Source: Pelagibius sp050043265 (lineage in GTDB: Bacteria; Pseudomonadota; Alphaproteobacteria; Kiloniellales; Kiloniellaceae). Taken from it: a stretch of DNA of 64,000 nucleotides. Where the stretch lies: NCBI GenBank assembly GCA_050043265.1, contig JBHJIR010000002.1:1-64000 (forward strand). The letters run 5' to 3'. Each line of letters opens with the position of its first letter. Positions within the stretch are counted from its first letter, which is position 1. Under the pieces are notes generated by a model. That model saw only the letters and a program-made list of their open reading frames with translations. It was not told where the DNA came from and did not search any database. The translations under genes and the position numbers were made by a program. This document shows positions 17,365 to 26,484 of this stretch, piece after piece.

Positions 17365-18078
17365 TTAGCGCCGCGGCCCGCCAAAGCGCAACTGGCGGGC
17401 GACGGTGAAGGCCTCGGCGGCCTCGAAGCCGACCGAGGCGCCGCGGAAGCGGGCGAGGTGTTCGACGGCTTCGACCGAGCGGGCATGCGGAAAAGGCCGC
17501 ATTTCCGCCTGATAGCAGGCCAGCGCCTGGCGCTTCTGTTCCAGTTGGCCGGCGATGTCGACGAAGTGATTGGGCACGAAGGGGCGACCGATGTCCGGCG
17601 TCGCCCATTCGGTGCTGGAGACCGTCTCGAAGCAGTAGATCGCCTCCAGCGTGGTGCCGGGCAGCGGCCGGCAGGCGGTCAGCACCGCCTGGTGGGCGAT
17701 GCGGTGGTCGACGTTCAGGTCGCCGCCGTGATGGGTGTAGACGATGGCCGGCGCCACCTCCTGCACCACGGTCTCGACCTCCTTGACCACGTCCAGCAGT
17801 TCCAGCCCGTCCATGCGGTTGTCGGGCAGGCCGGCAAAGCGCGGCGCCTCGCCGCCCAGGCAGCGGGCGGCGGCGCGCGCCGCTTCCTTCAAGGCCGCGA
17901 TGGCATCGCCGTGGGCGCCGGTGTCACGCTGGCCGCTGCGCGAGGTCGAACCTTCGGCCAGGATCAGCGTATGGACGCGGTCGCCCGCGCCGGCATGGCG
18001 GGCGACGGTGCCGCCGACGCCCAGAACCTCGTCGTCGGGATGGGCGGCAACGATCAGGATGTTTCTGGTTCCGGTCAC
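17365..18078 (-). CDS. PIG-L/LmbE-family deacetylase
   Basis: A 237-residue zinc-dependent N-deacetylase of the LmbE/GlcNAc-PI family. The zinc site is visible as AAHPDDEVLGVGGT near the N-terminus and as THHGGDLNVDHRIAHQA later. I start it at the GTG at 18078 just before the conserved ILIVAAHPDDE strand; AGGAGG lies 11 bases upstream. The longer frame to 18150 would run inside wbqC. It is the last intact gene of the operon. It probably removes an acetyl group from a sugar, perhaps at the nucleotide-sugar or nonulosonic-acid stage. Confidence 0.9.
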   Translation of the reverse strand: MTGTRNILIVAAHPDDEVLGVGGTVARHAGAGDRVHTLILAEGSTSRSGQRDTGAHGDAIAALKEAARAAARCLGGEAPRFAGLPDNRMDGLELLDVVKEVETVVQEVAPAIVYTHHGGDLNVDHRIAHQAVLTACRPLPGTTLEAIYCFETVSSTEWATPDIGRPFVPNHFVDIAGQLEQKRQALACYQAEMRPFPHARSVEAVEHLARFRGASVGFEAAEAFTVARQLRFGGPRR

Positions 18079-18094
18079 GGCTGCACTGTCCTCC

Positions 18095-18808
18095 TCAGGC
18101 CGGCGACAGACTGCCGGGCCGGCGCAGCATCCGCAAGGCCTGGGGGCCATGGTTCAGCAGCAGGTCGATCACCGACATGTAGGGCTCGAAGCCATCGAAG
18201 CATTGCTTGTATTCGGGGTGGTCGTAGTCGTGGAACAGCAGGTCGATGCTGGCAGCCTGAAAATCCTCCGGCTTCAGGTAGTCGCGACCGAAGGGACCGG
18301 AGATGTATTGGGTCGCGCCGGCCTTCTGGCAGAGTTCGACGATCAGCCGGTCCTTGGTCTCCTGGCAATCCATCTCCGAACTCAGCATCGTCCGGGCTTC
18401 CAGGCCCAGGGCCTCCATGAAGATTTTCAGACCGGCGGCGTTCAGCGTTCCGCGCCGCGGCCACTCGGTCTCGTACATCACCTGCAAGCGCGCGGCGTAG
18501 TCCGTGAAGTGGGGCGCCCGGCGATAGTTCATCTCGATGCTGCGCCAGTGTTTGGCGCGCCAGTCGGTTTCGTTGTTCACCTCGATCTCGTTCAGCAGCA
18601 GGTCGCCGTGCTTGCCCTTGCTGCGGATCGGCACGGTCAGCCAGGTCCAGCCATCGGGCGTGCGGATACGATTGCGGTTGGCGAACTTGGTCTTGCTGTT
18701 GCGGTCGATCAGCACGTGATCGAGGACGATGAAGACGTCGCTGGCAGCGATGCGGTCGAAGAAGCCGAGCCAGGGCAGGTAGGCGGGCTGCATGATGGAG
18801 ACGATCAT
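18095..18808 (-). CDS. WbqC-like family protein
   Basis: A 237-residue member of the WbqC family, beginning with the diagnostic MIVSIMQPAYLPWLGFFDRI and continuing VFIVLDHVLIDRNSKTKFAN and GWTWLTVPI. Another conserved block is GATQYISGPFGRDYL. WbqC proteins are found in O-antigen and sugar-modification clusters and have been proposed to be acyl- or amino-transferases; the reaction is unproven. The start overlaps the upstream methyltransferase stop by four bases. Similarity is over the whole length. Confidence 0.9.
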   Translation of the reverse strand: MIVSIMQPAYLPWLGFFDRIAASDVFIVLDHVLIDRNSKTKFANRNRIRTPDGWTWLTVPIRSKGKHGDLLLNEIEVNNETDWRAKHWRSIEMNYRRAPHFTDYAARLQVMYETEWPRRGTLNAAGLKIFMEALGLEARTMLSSEMDCQETKDRLIVELCQKAGATQYISGPFGRDYLKPEDFQAASIDLLFHDYDHPEYKQCFDGFEPYMSVIDLLLNHGPQALRMLRRPGSLSPA

Positions 18809-19431
18809 GACCGCTGAGCGCCCTTGCGCAGGTAGAGGGTGAAATCGCCGGGATGGTAGTCGTGGCGCAGTACCACCCAGGGGGTCAGCGTGCGGCAGAA
18901 CGCCAGGCAGCGCAGCGGGTCTTCGCGGTACTCGCCGCCGCCCGGATTTGCCTCGCCCCAGCCGCTCAGGCAATTGAAGGCGACACCCTTGCGGCAATGG
19001 TGGAACATGCGGGCGACGGAGGCCTTCAGGTGGTCGAAGGGGTGTTCCTCGCGCAGGTAAAAGATGCCGCTGGCGAAAACGTAATCGAAGCCGTCAGCGG
19101 GCGCTTCGAAGCCGCCGAGCAGGCTGGCACAGTGGAAGGTAGCGGCCGGGAAGCGCTGGGCGGCGGCCGCCACCATGTCGGGTGTGATGTCGATGCCGCT
19201 GTAGGCGGCGGCGATACCCCGCCGGTTCAGGTAGTCGTGCAGGTCGCCCAGGCCACAGCCGACATCCAGCAGACTGTCGCCGGCGTCCAGGCCGATCTCG
19301 CAGAGCACACGGAAGCGGTTTTCCTGGCCCTCGCGGCTGCCCCAGTTGAGCGCGCGGTAGTCCTGGCCGTGCCGGCGCAGGCTGGTGGAGAAGACCTCGA
19401 CGGTCCTGCGGTCGTCGGCGCTGCCGCTCAT
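18805..19431 (-). CDS. Class I SAM-dependent methyltransferase
   Basis: A 208-residue methyltransferase. Motif I is SLLDVGCGLGDLHDYL, followed by YSGIDITPDMVAAAAQRFP and YVFASGIFYLRE. The N-terminal RALNWGSREGQENRFRVL is typical of small-molecule methyltransferases in surface-sugar clusters. I use the ATG at 19431 because it overlaps the previous stop (ATGA), as elsewhere in this operon. It probably methylates the nonulosonic sugar or a derivative. Confidence 0.88.
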   Translation of the reverse strand: MSGSADDRRTVEVFSTSLRRHGQDYRALNWGSREGQENRFRVLCEIGLDAGDSLLDVGCGLGDLHDYLNRRGIAAAYSGIDITPDMVAAAAQRFPAATFHCASLLGGFEAPADGFDYVFASGIFYLREEHPFDHLKASVARMFHHCRKGVAFNCLSGWGEANPGGGEYREDPLRCLAFCRTLTPWVVLRHDYHPGDFTLYLRKGAQRS

Positions 19432-20114
19432 CGGTTTTTCTCGGCGATGATGCGCCATTCGGCGTGGATGCCGCCTTCCGGCGCCAGCATGTCGGTCAAC
19501 TCCAGGCGCTGGACCTGGTGCAGGGTCCAGCCGCCGGCGAGCAGCGTATCGATCTCGCGTCGGCCGACGAAGTGGATCTGGCCCGCGCCGACCAGGGTGC
19601 CAGCGGCGATATCCGTCGTAAGGCCGTCTTCGATCTGCCGGCCGGCGCGCGCGCTGCTGTGGCTGTCGGCATAGGGATTGAAGAAAAAGCGGCCGCCGGG
19701 TTTGAGGACCCGTTGCACCTCGGTGACGGCGCGCGCCATGGCCTTGTGGCCGCAGCAGGTCAGGGCGCCGCGGTCGATCACGCAGTCGAAGGTCGCGTCC
19801 TCGAAGGCCAGGTCGGTGAAGTCGCCCACCGAAAGGTCGCCGTCAAGGCCGTCCTCCGCAAAGCGTGCCTTGGCGGTGGCGATGGCACTGGCGCTGCCGT
19901 CGATCCCGGTCACTGAGAAGCCTTCGCGGGCGGCGAACCACAGATTGCTCGCGGTGCCGCAACCGACTTCCAGGATGCGCACCTCGCTGCGCGGCCGGTC
20001 GCGCGGCGCGCTGCGGAACACGAAGCTGACGATGACGTCCCAGGGATAGCGCTGGGCGTGCCCGCCGGCGTATTTCTCTTCCCAGATGGGGTCGAAGGTG
20101 ACGGACTGGCTCAT
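19428..20114 (-). CDS. Class I SAM-dependent methyltransferase
   Basis: A 228-residue methyltransferase with motif I ILEVGCGTASNLWFAAREG, then VTGIDGSASAIATAKARF and VIDRGALTCC. After the core, RVLKPGGRFFFNPYAD is the usual post-motif strand and loop. The start at 20114 (MSQSVTFDPIWEEKYAG) overlaps the stop of the synthase gene. It is a different subfamily from its downstream neighbour, so the operon can make more than one methylation. Target unknown. Confidence 0.88.
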   Translation of the reverse strand: MSQSVTFDPIWEEKYAGGHAQRYPWDVIVSFVFRSAPRDRPRSEVRILEVGCGTASNLWFAAREGFSVTGIDGSASAIATAKARFAEDGLDGDLSVGDFTDLAFEDATFDCVIDRGALTCCGHKAMARAVTEVQRVLKPGGRFFFNPYADSHSSARAGRQIEDGLTTDIAAGTLVGAGQIHFVGRREIDTLLAGGWTLHQVQRLELTDMLAPEGGIHAEWRIIAEKNR

Positions 20115-21175
20115 GTCAGGTCTTCCGCTGTCAGGACGTGGCCTTTGGGCAGGGCGCGCCGGACGCGCCGGCCGACCAGCCAATCGACGCCCTTGGGTGG
20201 CAGGCCGGTACCCGGCCGGTTGAAGGCGATGTCGCCGCGCCTCAGGCAGTGCTCGGCGGCGACGTCGTGGGCGGTGACACAGGACAGTCGCCAGCCCAGG
20301 CGGGATTTTTCCTCGCTGGCGGTGGGGCCGAGTTGCCCCGAGCCCAACGCGACCTCGGCGATGCGCACGCCCTCGGCCATGGTCTTGAATTCCGCCGGGT
20401 CGGCGGAGAAGCGGTGGTCCGGCCCGGGCAGGGTCTTGTCGAGGGTGAAGTGCTTCTCGATCCAGCAGGCACCGAAGGCGATGGCCAGCGCGGCGGCCAC
20501 GGCGCCCTCGCTGTGGTCGCTAAGGCCGACCGGGCAGGCGAAGCTGTCGCCGAGGGCGGCGATGCGGCGCAGGTTCAGGTCCTTGGGATCGCAGGGGTAG
20601 TTGGACACGCAGTGCAGCAGGATCAGCTTGTCGTTGCCGGTGTGGCGGAAGGCGCGCACGGCGTCGTCGATCTCCGCCACCGTCGCCATGCCGGTGGACA
20701 GTACCGTCGGCAGGCCGGTCTCGCCCATGGCCCGCACCAGATCCAGGTTGGTCAGGTAGTCGGAGCCGTTCTTCAGCACCCCGACGCCGAGCTCGGCCAG
20801 CAGGCGCACTCCCTGGGCATTGGTCGGCGTGGAGTGGAAGCCGATGTCCAGCCGGCGGCAATAGCCGGCAAGCTCGGCCAGGTCGGCTTCGCTCAGCTCG
20901 TAGGCCTTGAACATCTCGTACTGCGAGCGCGCCACGGCCTTGCCGTTCTCCACCCATGCGTGGGTGAGGCTGCGGGCGGAGATGAAGTCCTCGGTGACGT
21001 AGTTCTGAAATTTTACCGCATCGGCGCCGCTGGCCTTGGCGGCGTCGATGGTCTCGCGCGCCAGGTCCAGGTCGCCGTTGAAGTTGAGGCCGATTTCGGC
21101 GACCAGGTAGGCGCTGCTGCCGGCGCCGATGGGCCGTCCGTCGATGGCGATACGCGGTGCTGCGGTGTCGGTCAT
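20111..21175 (-). CDS. N-acetylneuraminate synthase-family protein (second NeuB paralogue)
   Basis: A 354-residue NeuB-type enzyme that condenses phosphoenolpyruvate with a six-carbon amino sugar to give a nine-carbon sugar. Domain 1 is the TIM barrel: AYLVAEIGLNFNGDLDLA, DAVKFQNYV, FHSTPTNAQG, KNGSDYLTNLDLV, HCVSNYP and the metal-site GLSDHSEG. Residues about 295-354 form a SAF/antifreeze-like domain (DIAFNRPGTGLPPKG). This is the second NeuB-family gene in the operon and is well diverged from the one at 24137, so the two should have different substrates or only one is the pseudaminic acid synthase. Confidence 0.9.
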   Translation of the reverse strand: MTDTAAPRIAIDGRPIGAGSSAYLVAEIGLNFNGDLDLARETIDAAKASGADAVKFQNYVTEDFISARSLTHAWVENGKAVARSQYEMFKAYELSEADLAELAGYCRRLDIGFHSTPTNAQGVRLLAELGVGVLKNGSDYLTNLDLVRAMGETGLPTVLSTGMATVAEIDDAVRAFRHTGNDKLILLHCVSNYPCDPKDLNLRRIAALGDSFACPVGLSDHSEGAVAAALAIAFGACWIEKHFTLDKTLPGPDHRFSADPAEFKTMAEGVRIAEVALGSGQLGPTASEEKSRLGWRLSCVTAHDVAAEHCLRRGDIAFNRPGTGLPPKGVDWLVGRRVRRALPKGHVLTAEDLT

Positions 21176-22761
21176 GACATCTTCCTCAGCCGCTCGCCGG
21201 TCTGGTGGGTGGTCTGTTGGGCGGCCTGTCGGGCGGGAGGACAGTGCAGCAGGTGTTCGGCTACCTGGGTATAGCCGGCGGTGCGGAACAGGCTGATCGA
21301 TACGGTATTGCGCGGCAGCGTTTCGGCATGGAATGCCACTTCGGGCAGCCAGGCCCGGATCTGCTTCAGGGCGCCGAGGCCGACGCCGGCGCCGCGATGG
21401 GCTTCGTCCACCACGATGGAGACCTCAAAGGCTTCCGGTGCCTCGCTGTCTTTCACCCGGTCGAGCCGCAGCATGCCGGCCACCGCGTCGCCGTGCTCGA
21501 TCATGGTGATGAAGCAGTCGTCGGCGTGCAGGCGCTCGGCAAACCAGCGGCGATGCTCCGCCGGGGTGGGAATGCGCGGGTTGCGGGCCAGGTTGCGGAT
21601 CGCCGGCTGCTGCTGCCAGTGCAACAGCGTCGCTTCGTCGTGCGTGCCGGCGAGGCGCAGGGTGACGCCGCGGCCGTCCTTGGTCGGTTGCGGCGGCAGC
21701 AGCGACAGCCGGGTGCGCCGGGCGCCCAGGCCGTCGCACAGTGCCGCGGCCTGGGTGGAAAGGTCCTGCAGGGCCTCGCGATCGGCGTCGAGGTCGTGCA
21801 GCGCCGCGGCGATGGCGTCCGCCAGGTCGCCGGCGGCGCCATCCACCAGCCGCACGGCGCGGGCGGCGGAAAGCTGACGGGCATTTTCCAGTTGGTTGTC
21901 GGCCAGCACCAGCATCACGGTCGGCAGACCGAGGCAGCAGCGCTCCCACGAGGAGGTGCCGGCCGCGCCGATGGCGAGGTCGGCCTGGGCCATCATTGCG
22001 GCGAGATCGTTCGGGCCGACGTGCAGCCGCACGCCCGGCATTGCCGCCACGCGCGCGGCGATCTCTTCGCGCCAGGGACAGCCGGCGCCGACCACTACGT
22101 CGACCGTCACGGTGTTTTCCGGGGCACTATCCGGGGTTCCATCCAGGGCCAGGCCGCTGCGTTCGATGCCGTCCAGGGCCAGGGCGGTCACGTTGTCCGG
22201 GTCGGTCCCGCCCAGGCTCACCAGCAGGCGCAGCGGTGCCGTTTGGCCGCGCGGCCGCTGTAGGGCCGCGGTCCGCAGGCCGGCGAATTCGGGGCGCAGC
22301 AGGGCGTAGCGGGTGCCGAGAAGCAGGCGGCAGCCGGGCGGCACCAGGCCGCTATAGGCGGCGGGAGCGCGGTTCAGGGCCTGGTCGAGCAGGATGTCGC
22401 AGTCGTGCGGCCGGTCGGCCAGGTCGTCCACGACCATGATGCGCGCCGCCCAGGGCCGGCAGGCCGTCTCGAAGCCACGGTCGCGGGCGTAGTGGTCGAC
22501 CACCAGCCAGTCGGTGCCATCGGGCCAGTGGCGTCGCAGGCTCTCGGTTTCGCCGTCGCCGCCCCCGCCCCCGCCCCCGTCAAGCGTGCAGGTCTCGTAG
22601 CCCGCGCGGGCCAGGGCCGGGGCCGCGTCGGTGCTGCCGGGGGCGACCGCGAAACCGCAGTTCCAGCCGAGGCCGCTCAGGCTGTCGGCCAGGGTGAGGC
22701 AGCGCATGATGTGGCCGCTGCCCAGGTCGCTAGAGGCATCGGCGCGGAAGATTGCCCGCAT
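21172..22761 (-). CDS. pseG: PseG-PseH fusion: UDP-sugar hydrolase plus GNAT acetyltransferase
   Basis: A 529-residue two-domain protein. Residues 1-345 are PseG, the GT-B-fold hydrolase that releases the free diacetamido sugar from UDP: FRADASSDLGSGHIMRCLTL, DWLVVDHYARDRGFE, LLVSLGGTDPDN and AIGAAGTSSWERCCLGLPT. Residues about 365-510 are a GNAT domain like PseH (VTLRLAGTHDEATLLHW, IVVDEAHRGAGVGLGALKQ, NTVSISLFRTAGY), which acetylates the 4-amino group. The linker around residue 62 has a Gly run. Fusion of consecutive pathway steps is known in the pathway. The start follows pseF without a gap. Confidence 0.92.
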   Translation of the reverse strand: MRAIFRADASSDLGSGHIMRCLTLADSLSGLGWNCGFAVAPGSTDAAPALARAGYETCTLDGGGGGGGDGETESLRRHWPDGTDWLVVDHYARDRGFETACRPWAARIMVVDDLADRPHDCDILLDQALNRAPAAYSGLVPPGCRLLLGTRYALLRPEFAGLRTAALQRPRGQTAPLRLLVSLGGTDPDNVTALALDGIERSGLALDGTPDSAPENTVTVDVVVGAGCPWREEIAARVAAMPGVRLHVGPNDLAAMMAQADLAIGAAGTSSWERCCLGLPTVMLVLADNQLENARQLSAARAVRLVDGAAGDLADAIAAALHDLDADREALQDLSTQAAALCDGLGARRTRLSLLPPQPTKDGRGVTLRLAGTHDEATLLHWQQQPAIRNLARNPRIPTPAEHRRWFAERLHADDCFITMIEHGDAVAGMLRLDRVKDSEAPEAFEVSIVVDEAHRGAGVGLGALKQIRAWLPEVAFHAETLPRNTVSISLFRTAGYTQVAEHLLHCPPARQAAQQTTHQTGERLRKMS

Positions 22762-23469
22762 TCACGCCTCCCCGCCGGCAGTTTGGCTCAGCAGATTGGC
22801 GGCCTCACGCAGATCGGCGTCGGTGTCGATGTCGATGGAGCGCTCCCGCGGCATGACGTAGCCGACCAGCGGCTGCGCCACATAGGTGCCGGCGGCGCGA
22901 AAGCGTGCGACGTCGAGCACATGGACCGCGCCGTTCGGGCGGAAGGCCTTGGGCAGGGTCTGCGAGCGGCGGTCCAGGTATTCCGGAAACACCGGCTCCA
23001 GAGTGCCTGTCTCGGCCTCGCAATAGGCCGCGAAGGGCGTATGGGTGAATTCCGAAACGCTCATCAGGAAAGGCCGGTCACGCTTGACGAACAGCTCGTA
23101 GGCTGCGCGCACGTCCTCGCCGGTGCGGAACGGGCAGGTCGGCAGCAGGATGATCAGGGTGTCGTAGCGCTCGCCGGCTTGTTCCAGCGTGTCCAGCGCG
23201 TGCAGCGCCACCTCGACCACGCCGGCCGGATCGCGCGCCAGCGCCTCCGGGCGCATGAAGGGCACCTCGATGCCCAGCTTGCGCGCTGTCGCCGCCACCA
23301 CGTCGTTCTCGGTCGAGAGGATCATGCGGTCGATCACGCCGCTGGCGCGTGCCGCTTCGGCGGCCCAGGCGATCAGCGGCTTGCCGCCCAGCTCGCGGAC
23401 GTTCTTCATCGCCAGGCGCGTGGAGCCGCCTTTGGCGGGAATCAGGCCGAGGATGGAACTGCGAGCCAT
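22762..23469 (-). CDS. pseF: Pseudaminic acid cytidylyltransferase PseF
   Basis: A 235-residue CMP-sugar synthase of the NeuA/PseF family. The nucleotide-binding loop is GLIPAKGGSTRLAMKN, followed by DRMILSTENDVVAATARKLG, LIILLPTCPFRTGEDV and the terminal RSIDIDTDADL. It activates the nonulosonic acid with CTP for transfer to protein or glycan. The ATG at 23469 precedes the conserved loop directly; the frame upstream to 23505 adds no conserved residues. It sits between the methylase and the pseG-pseH fusion. Confidence 0.9.
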   Translation of the reverse strand: MARSSILGLIPAKGGSTRLAMKNVRELGGKPLIAWAAEAARASGVIDRMILSTENDVVAATARKLGIEVPFMRPEALARDPAGVVEVALHALDTLEQAGERYDTLIILLPTCPFRTGEDVRAAYELFVKRDRPFLMSVSEFTHTPFAAYCEAETGTLEPVFPEYLDRRSQTLPKAFRPNGAVHVLDVARFRAAGTYVAQPLVGYVMPRERSIDIDTDADLREAANLLSQTAGGEA

Positions 23470-23483
23470 GGCACGAACAACCG

Positions 23484-24110
23484 TCAGGTCTTGGAGAACA
23501 GCCACCAGTTGGTGTTGTCGCTGTTGTCGAGCGGTTTCCAGAAGAATCCGTAGTCGCGGACCTGCAACTGCGGATGGCGTTCCAGATAATAGCTGCCGAA
23601 GTCGCGTTTGAAGAGAAAACCTTCCATCCCCCGGTAGGGGATGCCGACCGGCTCGGGCGAGAAGTATTCGATGCAGACGACGTAGCGCTTGGCGACGCGG
23701 ACGATCTCGTCGACCACCTTGCCCAGGCTTTCCGGCGCCACGTGGATCAGCACGCCGCAGGTGAACACCAGGTCGATGCTGTTGTCCTCGAAGGGCAGGT
23801 CGCCGCCGTGTCCGCAGCGGATGTCGGCCTGCGCCAGGCGCGGGTGGCTTCGCGCCAGGTCGACGACCTTGTCGTTGGGCTCGATACCGTGCAGGTCGCC
23901 GACGAAGTTGCTGAGCGCGACCAGATTCTGGCCGACGTTGCAGCCGACTTCCAGCACGCTTTGCGGCGCCGGGGCGATCGCCCTTTCCAGCACCCGGCCC
24001 CAGTTGCGCACCGTCGCCCGCAGGCTCTCCTCGGAGATCTGGTTGCCGCTGCGCTGGGCGTAGTCGTAGCCGAAGTCCGAGGACCAGAGATCAACCTGTT
24101 TGTTCGTCAT
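23484..24110 (-). CDS. Pseudaminic acid biosynthesis-associated methylase
   Basis: A 208-residue class I methyltransferase of the type linked to Pse clusters. It begins WSSDFGYDYAQRSGNQISEE; motif I is SVLEVGCNVGQNLVAL, followed by HGIEPNDKVVDLA and DLVFTCGVLIHV. Late conserved region: YVVCIEYFSPEP. The start at 24110 was chosen because the conserved N-terminus begins there; the frame upstream overlaps the synthase gene. The reaction of this methylase is not established in the literature that I know. Confidence 0.9.
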   Translation of the reverse strand: MTNKQVDLWSSDFGYDYAQRSGNQISEESLRATVRNWGRVLERAIAPAPQSVLEVGCNVGQNLVALSNFVGDLHGIEPNDKVVDLARSHPRLAQADIRCGHGGDLPFEDNSIDLVFTCGVLIHVAPESLGKVVDEIVRVAKRYVVCIEYFSPEPVGIPYRGMEGFLFKRDFGSYYLERHPQLQVRDYGFFWKPLDNSDNTNWWLFSKT

Positions 24111-24136
24111 GCTGTCGCTTCCTGCAGGCGGGTTCG

Positions 24137-25204
24137 TTAGGGGGCGATGTCGGGCCAGCTGAGCGCCGTGCCGTCGGTGACCGCGCGGGTCAGGGCCTTG
24201 CCGACCACCCGCTCGGCCTCGCCCGGCGGCAGGCCGAAGCCCGGCCGGCGGTAGTCGATATCTTCGGCTTTCAGTACATGCCCGGCGGGCAGATCGCCGC
24301 GCACGTGCAGGCTGCGGCGCACGGCCATGCGCTTTTCGCGTTCGGCCGGCGTCATCAGGCGGCGGCTGGTGCCCATCGCGGTTTCCAGGTCGCGGATCGC
24401 CTGCATGAAGGCTTTCATCTCCGGCGGTTCGATCGACATGATGTGCTCGACGCTGCGGGTCGTGCGGTCCTCGGAGATGGTCTTTTCGACCAGGTTGGCC
24501 CCCAGGGCGATGGCGGCGATGTCCATGTCCCAGCCCGCCGTGTGGTCGGAATAGGCGATGGGGAAGGCGGGGAACATCCGCTTCAGGGTCGGGATCACCC
24601 GCAGATTGATGCTTTCCAGGCGCGCCGGGTAGCCTGAGGGGCAGTGGTGGATGATGATATTCTCGTTGCCTTCGCCGCGGATCACATCGACGGCGGCCTC
24701 GATCTCGCCGATGGTGGCGCTGCCGGTATCGATCTGCAGGCACATGCCGCTCTTGGCCGCGCGCTTCAGCAGCGGGAAGTGATTGACGTCGGCAGAGGCA
24801 ATCTTGATCGAGTGGCAGCCGAGCTCGGCCAGGAAGTCGACCTCGTCGTCGAACGCGATGGTGGCGAAGAAGGCGAGGCCCAGCGAGTCGGAATAGGCCT
24901 TCAGCTCGCGCCATTCGTCCTGAGTCAGGCAGCGGCGGCAGAGGATGTCGTACAGCGGCTCGGAGACTGTCTCGGTCTCGTTCGTCTCGCGGTCGATCAG
25001 GATGTCATAGGTGAACAGCTGCTTGCGGTCGGCGACCAGCCGGTCGGGATCGAAGATCTGGAATTTCACCGCATCCGCCTTGGCCTCGGCGGCATAGCCG
25101 ACCAGGCGCTTGGCCGAGGCCAGGCTGTCGTGCGTCGGGCCGGCCTCCAGGGTGATGAAACAGGGCTGGCCGTCGCCGACCCGCCGCGTGCCGAATTGAA
25201 CCAT
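24137..25204 (-). CDS. NeuB/PseI-type nonulosonic acid synthase (first paralogue)
   Basis: A 355-residue PEP-condensing synthase. The barrel begins CFITLEAGPTHDSLASAKRL and continues DAVKFQIFDPDRL, KIASADVNHFPLLKRAA, HHCPSGYPARLESINL and AYSDHTAGWD; the SAF domain near residues 295-350 has RRPGFGLPPGEAERVVGKAL. The start motif is unusual: EAG-x-TH stands where most NeuB enzymes have EIG-x-NH. It lies two bases from pseC, which makes it the more natural candidate for pseudaminic acid synthase (PseI), but sequence alone does not settle which of the two paralogues does that step. Confidence 0.88.
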   Translation of the reverse strand: MVQFGTRRVGDGQPCFITLEAGPTHDSLASAKRLVGYAAEAKADAVKFQIFDPDRLVADRKQLFTYDILIDRETNETETVSEPLYDILCRRCLTQDEWRELKAYSDSLGLAFFATIAFDDEVDFLAELGCHSIKIASADVNHFPLLKRAAKSGMCLQIDTGSATIGEIEAAVDVIRGEGNENIIIHHCPSGYPARLESINLRVIPTLKRMFPAFPIAYSDHTAGWDMDIAAIALGANLVEKTISEDRTTRSVEHIMSIEPPEMKAFMQAIRDLETAMGTSRRLMTPAEREKRMAVRRSLHVRGDLPAGHVLKAEDIDYRRPGFGLPPGEAERVVGKALTRAVTDGTALSWPDIAP

Positions 25205-25206
25205 GC

Positions 25207-26484
25207 CTAGGCTCCTCCCTGGGCGCTGCATTGCGGGTTTGCACCCGCCGTGCCGGCGCCGTTGCGCAGGACCCGCGCCAGCGTCTCGACCACGCGGTCG
25301 ACGTCGCTGTCTGCCATGCCGGCGAACAGCGGCAGGGACAGGGTGCGGGCGTAGTAGCGGTTGGCGCCCGCCAGATCGAGGGCGCCGTAGCGTTGCTGGT
25401 AATAGGGCTGCAGGTGTACCGGGATGTAATGCACCTGGCTGCCGACGTTGGCGGCCTTCAGCGCCTCCATCACCTGCGCCCGGTCGATCCCGGCGGCGCC
25501 GAAGTCGATCAGCACCGGATAGATATGCCAGGCCGGCTCCGCGTGCGCCGAGCGCGCAATCGGCCGCACCAGCGGGGCCAGTGCGGCGAGTTGGCGGTCG
25601 TCGCGCTCGGCCAGAGAGCGGCGCAGGGAGACAAAGCGGCCCAGCATCATCATCTGGCTGAGGCCGACGTCGCACTGGATGTCGGTGAACCGGTAGTTGA
25701 GGCCGATCTGCGGCATCTCGTAGTACCAGGGGTTGACCTTGCCGGCGGCGTCGAAGGCCATATCGGCATTCTGCAGCTCTGCTGCCTCGCGCAGCATGCC
25801 GTGCGAGCGTAGGCGCCGCAGCGTCACCGCCAGGTGGTCGTCATTGGTGGTGACGGCGCCGCCTTCGCCCATGGCGATGGTCTTTACCGGGTGGAAGGAG
25901 AAGGTGGTCATGTCGCTCAGCCTGCCATTGCCGATCGGCCCGCCGGCATCACCGGACGACAGATAGCGGCTGCCGATGGCATGGGCGGCATCGTCCACCA
26001 CCGCCAGGCCGTGGCGCTCAGCCAGGTCGCGGATGGCGGCGAGGTCGGCGCACTGGCCGGTCAGGTGGACCGGGAACACGGCCTTGACGGGCCCGCCCGG
26101 CGTCGCCGCGGCGCGCGCCAGGGCCTCGGCCAGGTGGGCGGCTTCCATCAGGCCGCTGTCGGCATCGCAGTCGGCGAAGACCACCTCGGCGCCGGCCAGG
26201 CGCACGGCGTTGGCGGTGGCCAGGAAGGTGATACTGGGAACGATGACACGGTCGCCGGGGGCGAGATCCAGGGCCAGGGCGGCAATGTGCAGGGCGGCGG
26301 GGCCGTTGGCACAGGCGACGGCGTGGGCCGCGCCGGTGACCTCGCAGAGCGCGGCCTCGAAGGCGGCGACAGCCGGACCGGTGGTCAGCCAGTCGCTGCG
26401 TAGAACATCCACCACGGCCGCGATGTCGTCGTCTTCGATAAGCTGCCGGCCGTAGGGAAGAAAGGGCGCTTCCGCAGGGGTCAT
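25207..26484 (-). CDS. pseC: UDP-4-amino-4,6-dideoxy-N-acetyl-L-altrosamine transaminase PseC
   Basis: A 425-residue DegT/DnrJ/EryC1-type PLP aminotransferase. The N-terminus FLPYGRQLIEDDDIAAVVDVLRSDWLTTGPAV is diagnostic for PseC-like enzymes; the Schiff-base Lys is in FSFHPVKTIAMGEGGAV, with VVDDAAHAIG providing the cofactor Asp. It uses glutamate to aminate C4 of the keto sugar made by PseB. The start overlaps the pseB stop by four bases. Length is slightly above the usual 380-390 residues because of a C-terminal extension after TLARVLRNG. Confidence 0.94.
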   Translation of the reverse strand: MTPAEAPFLPYGRQLIEDDDIAAVVDVLRSDWLTTGPAVAAFEAALCEVTGAAHAVACANGPAALHIAALALDLAPGDRVIVPSITFLATANAVRLAGAEVVFADCDADSGLMEAAHLAEALARAAATPGGPVKAVFPVHLTGQCADLAAIRDLAERHGLAVVDDAAHAIGSRYLSSGDAGGPIGNGRLSDMTTFSFHPVKTIAMGEGGAVTTNDDHLAVTLRRLRSHGMLREAAELQNADMAFDAAGKVNPWYYEMPQIGLNYRFTDIQCDVGLSQMMMLGRFVSLRRSLAERDDRQLAALAPLVRPIARSAHAEPAWHIYPVLIDFGAAGIDRAQVMEALKAANVGSQVHYIPVHLQPYYQQRYGALDLAGANRYYARTLSLPLFAGMADSDVDRVVETLARVLRNGAGTAGANPQCSAQGGA

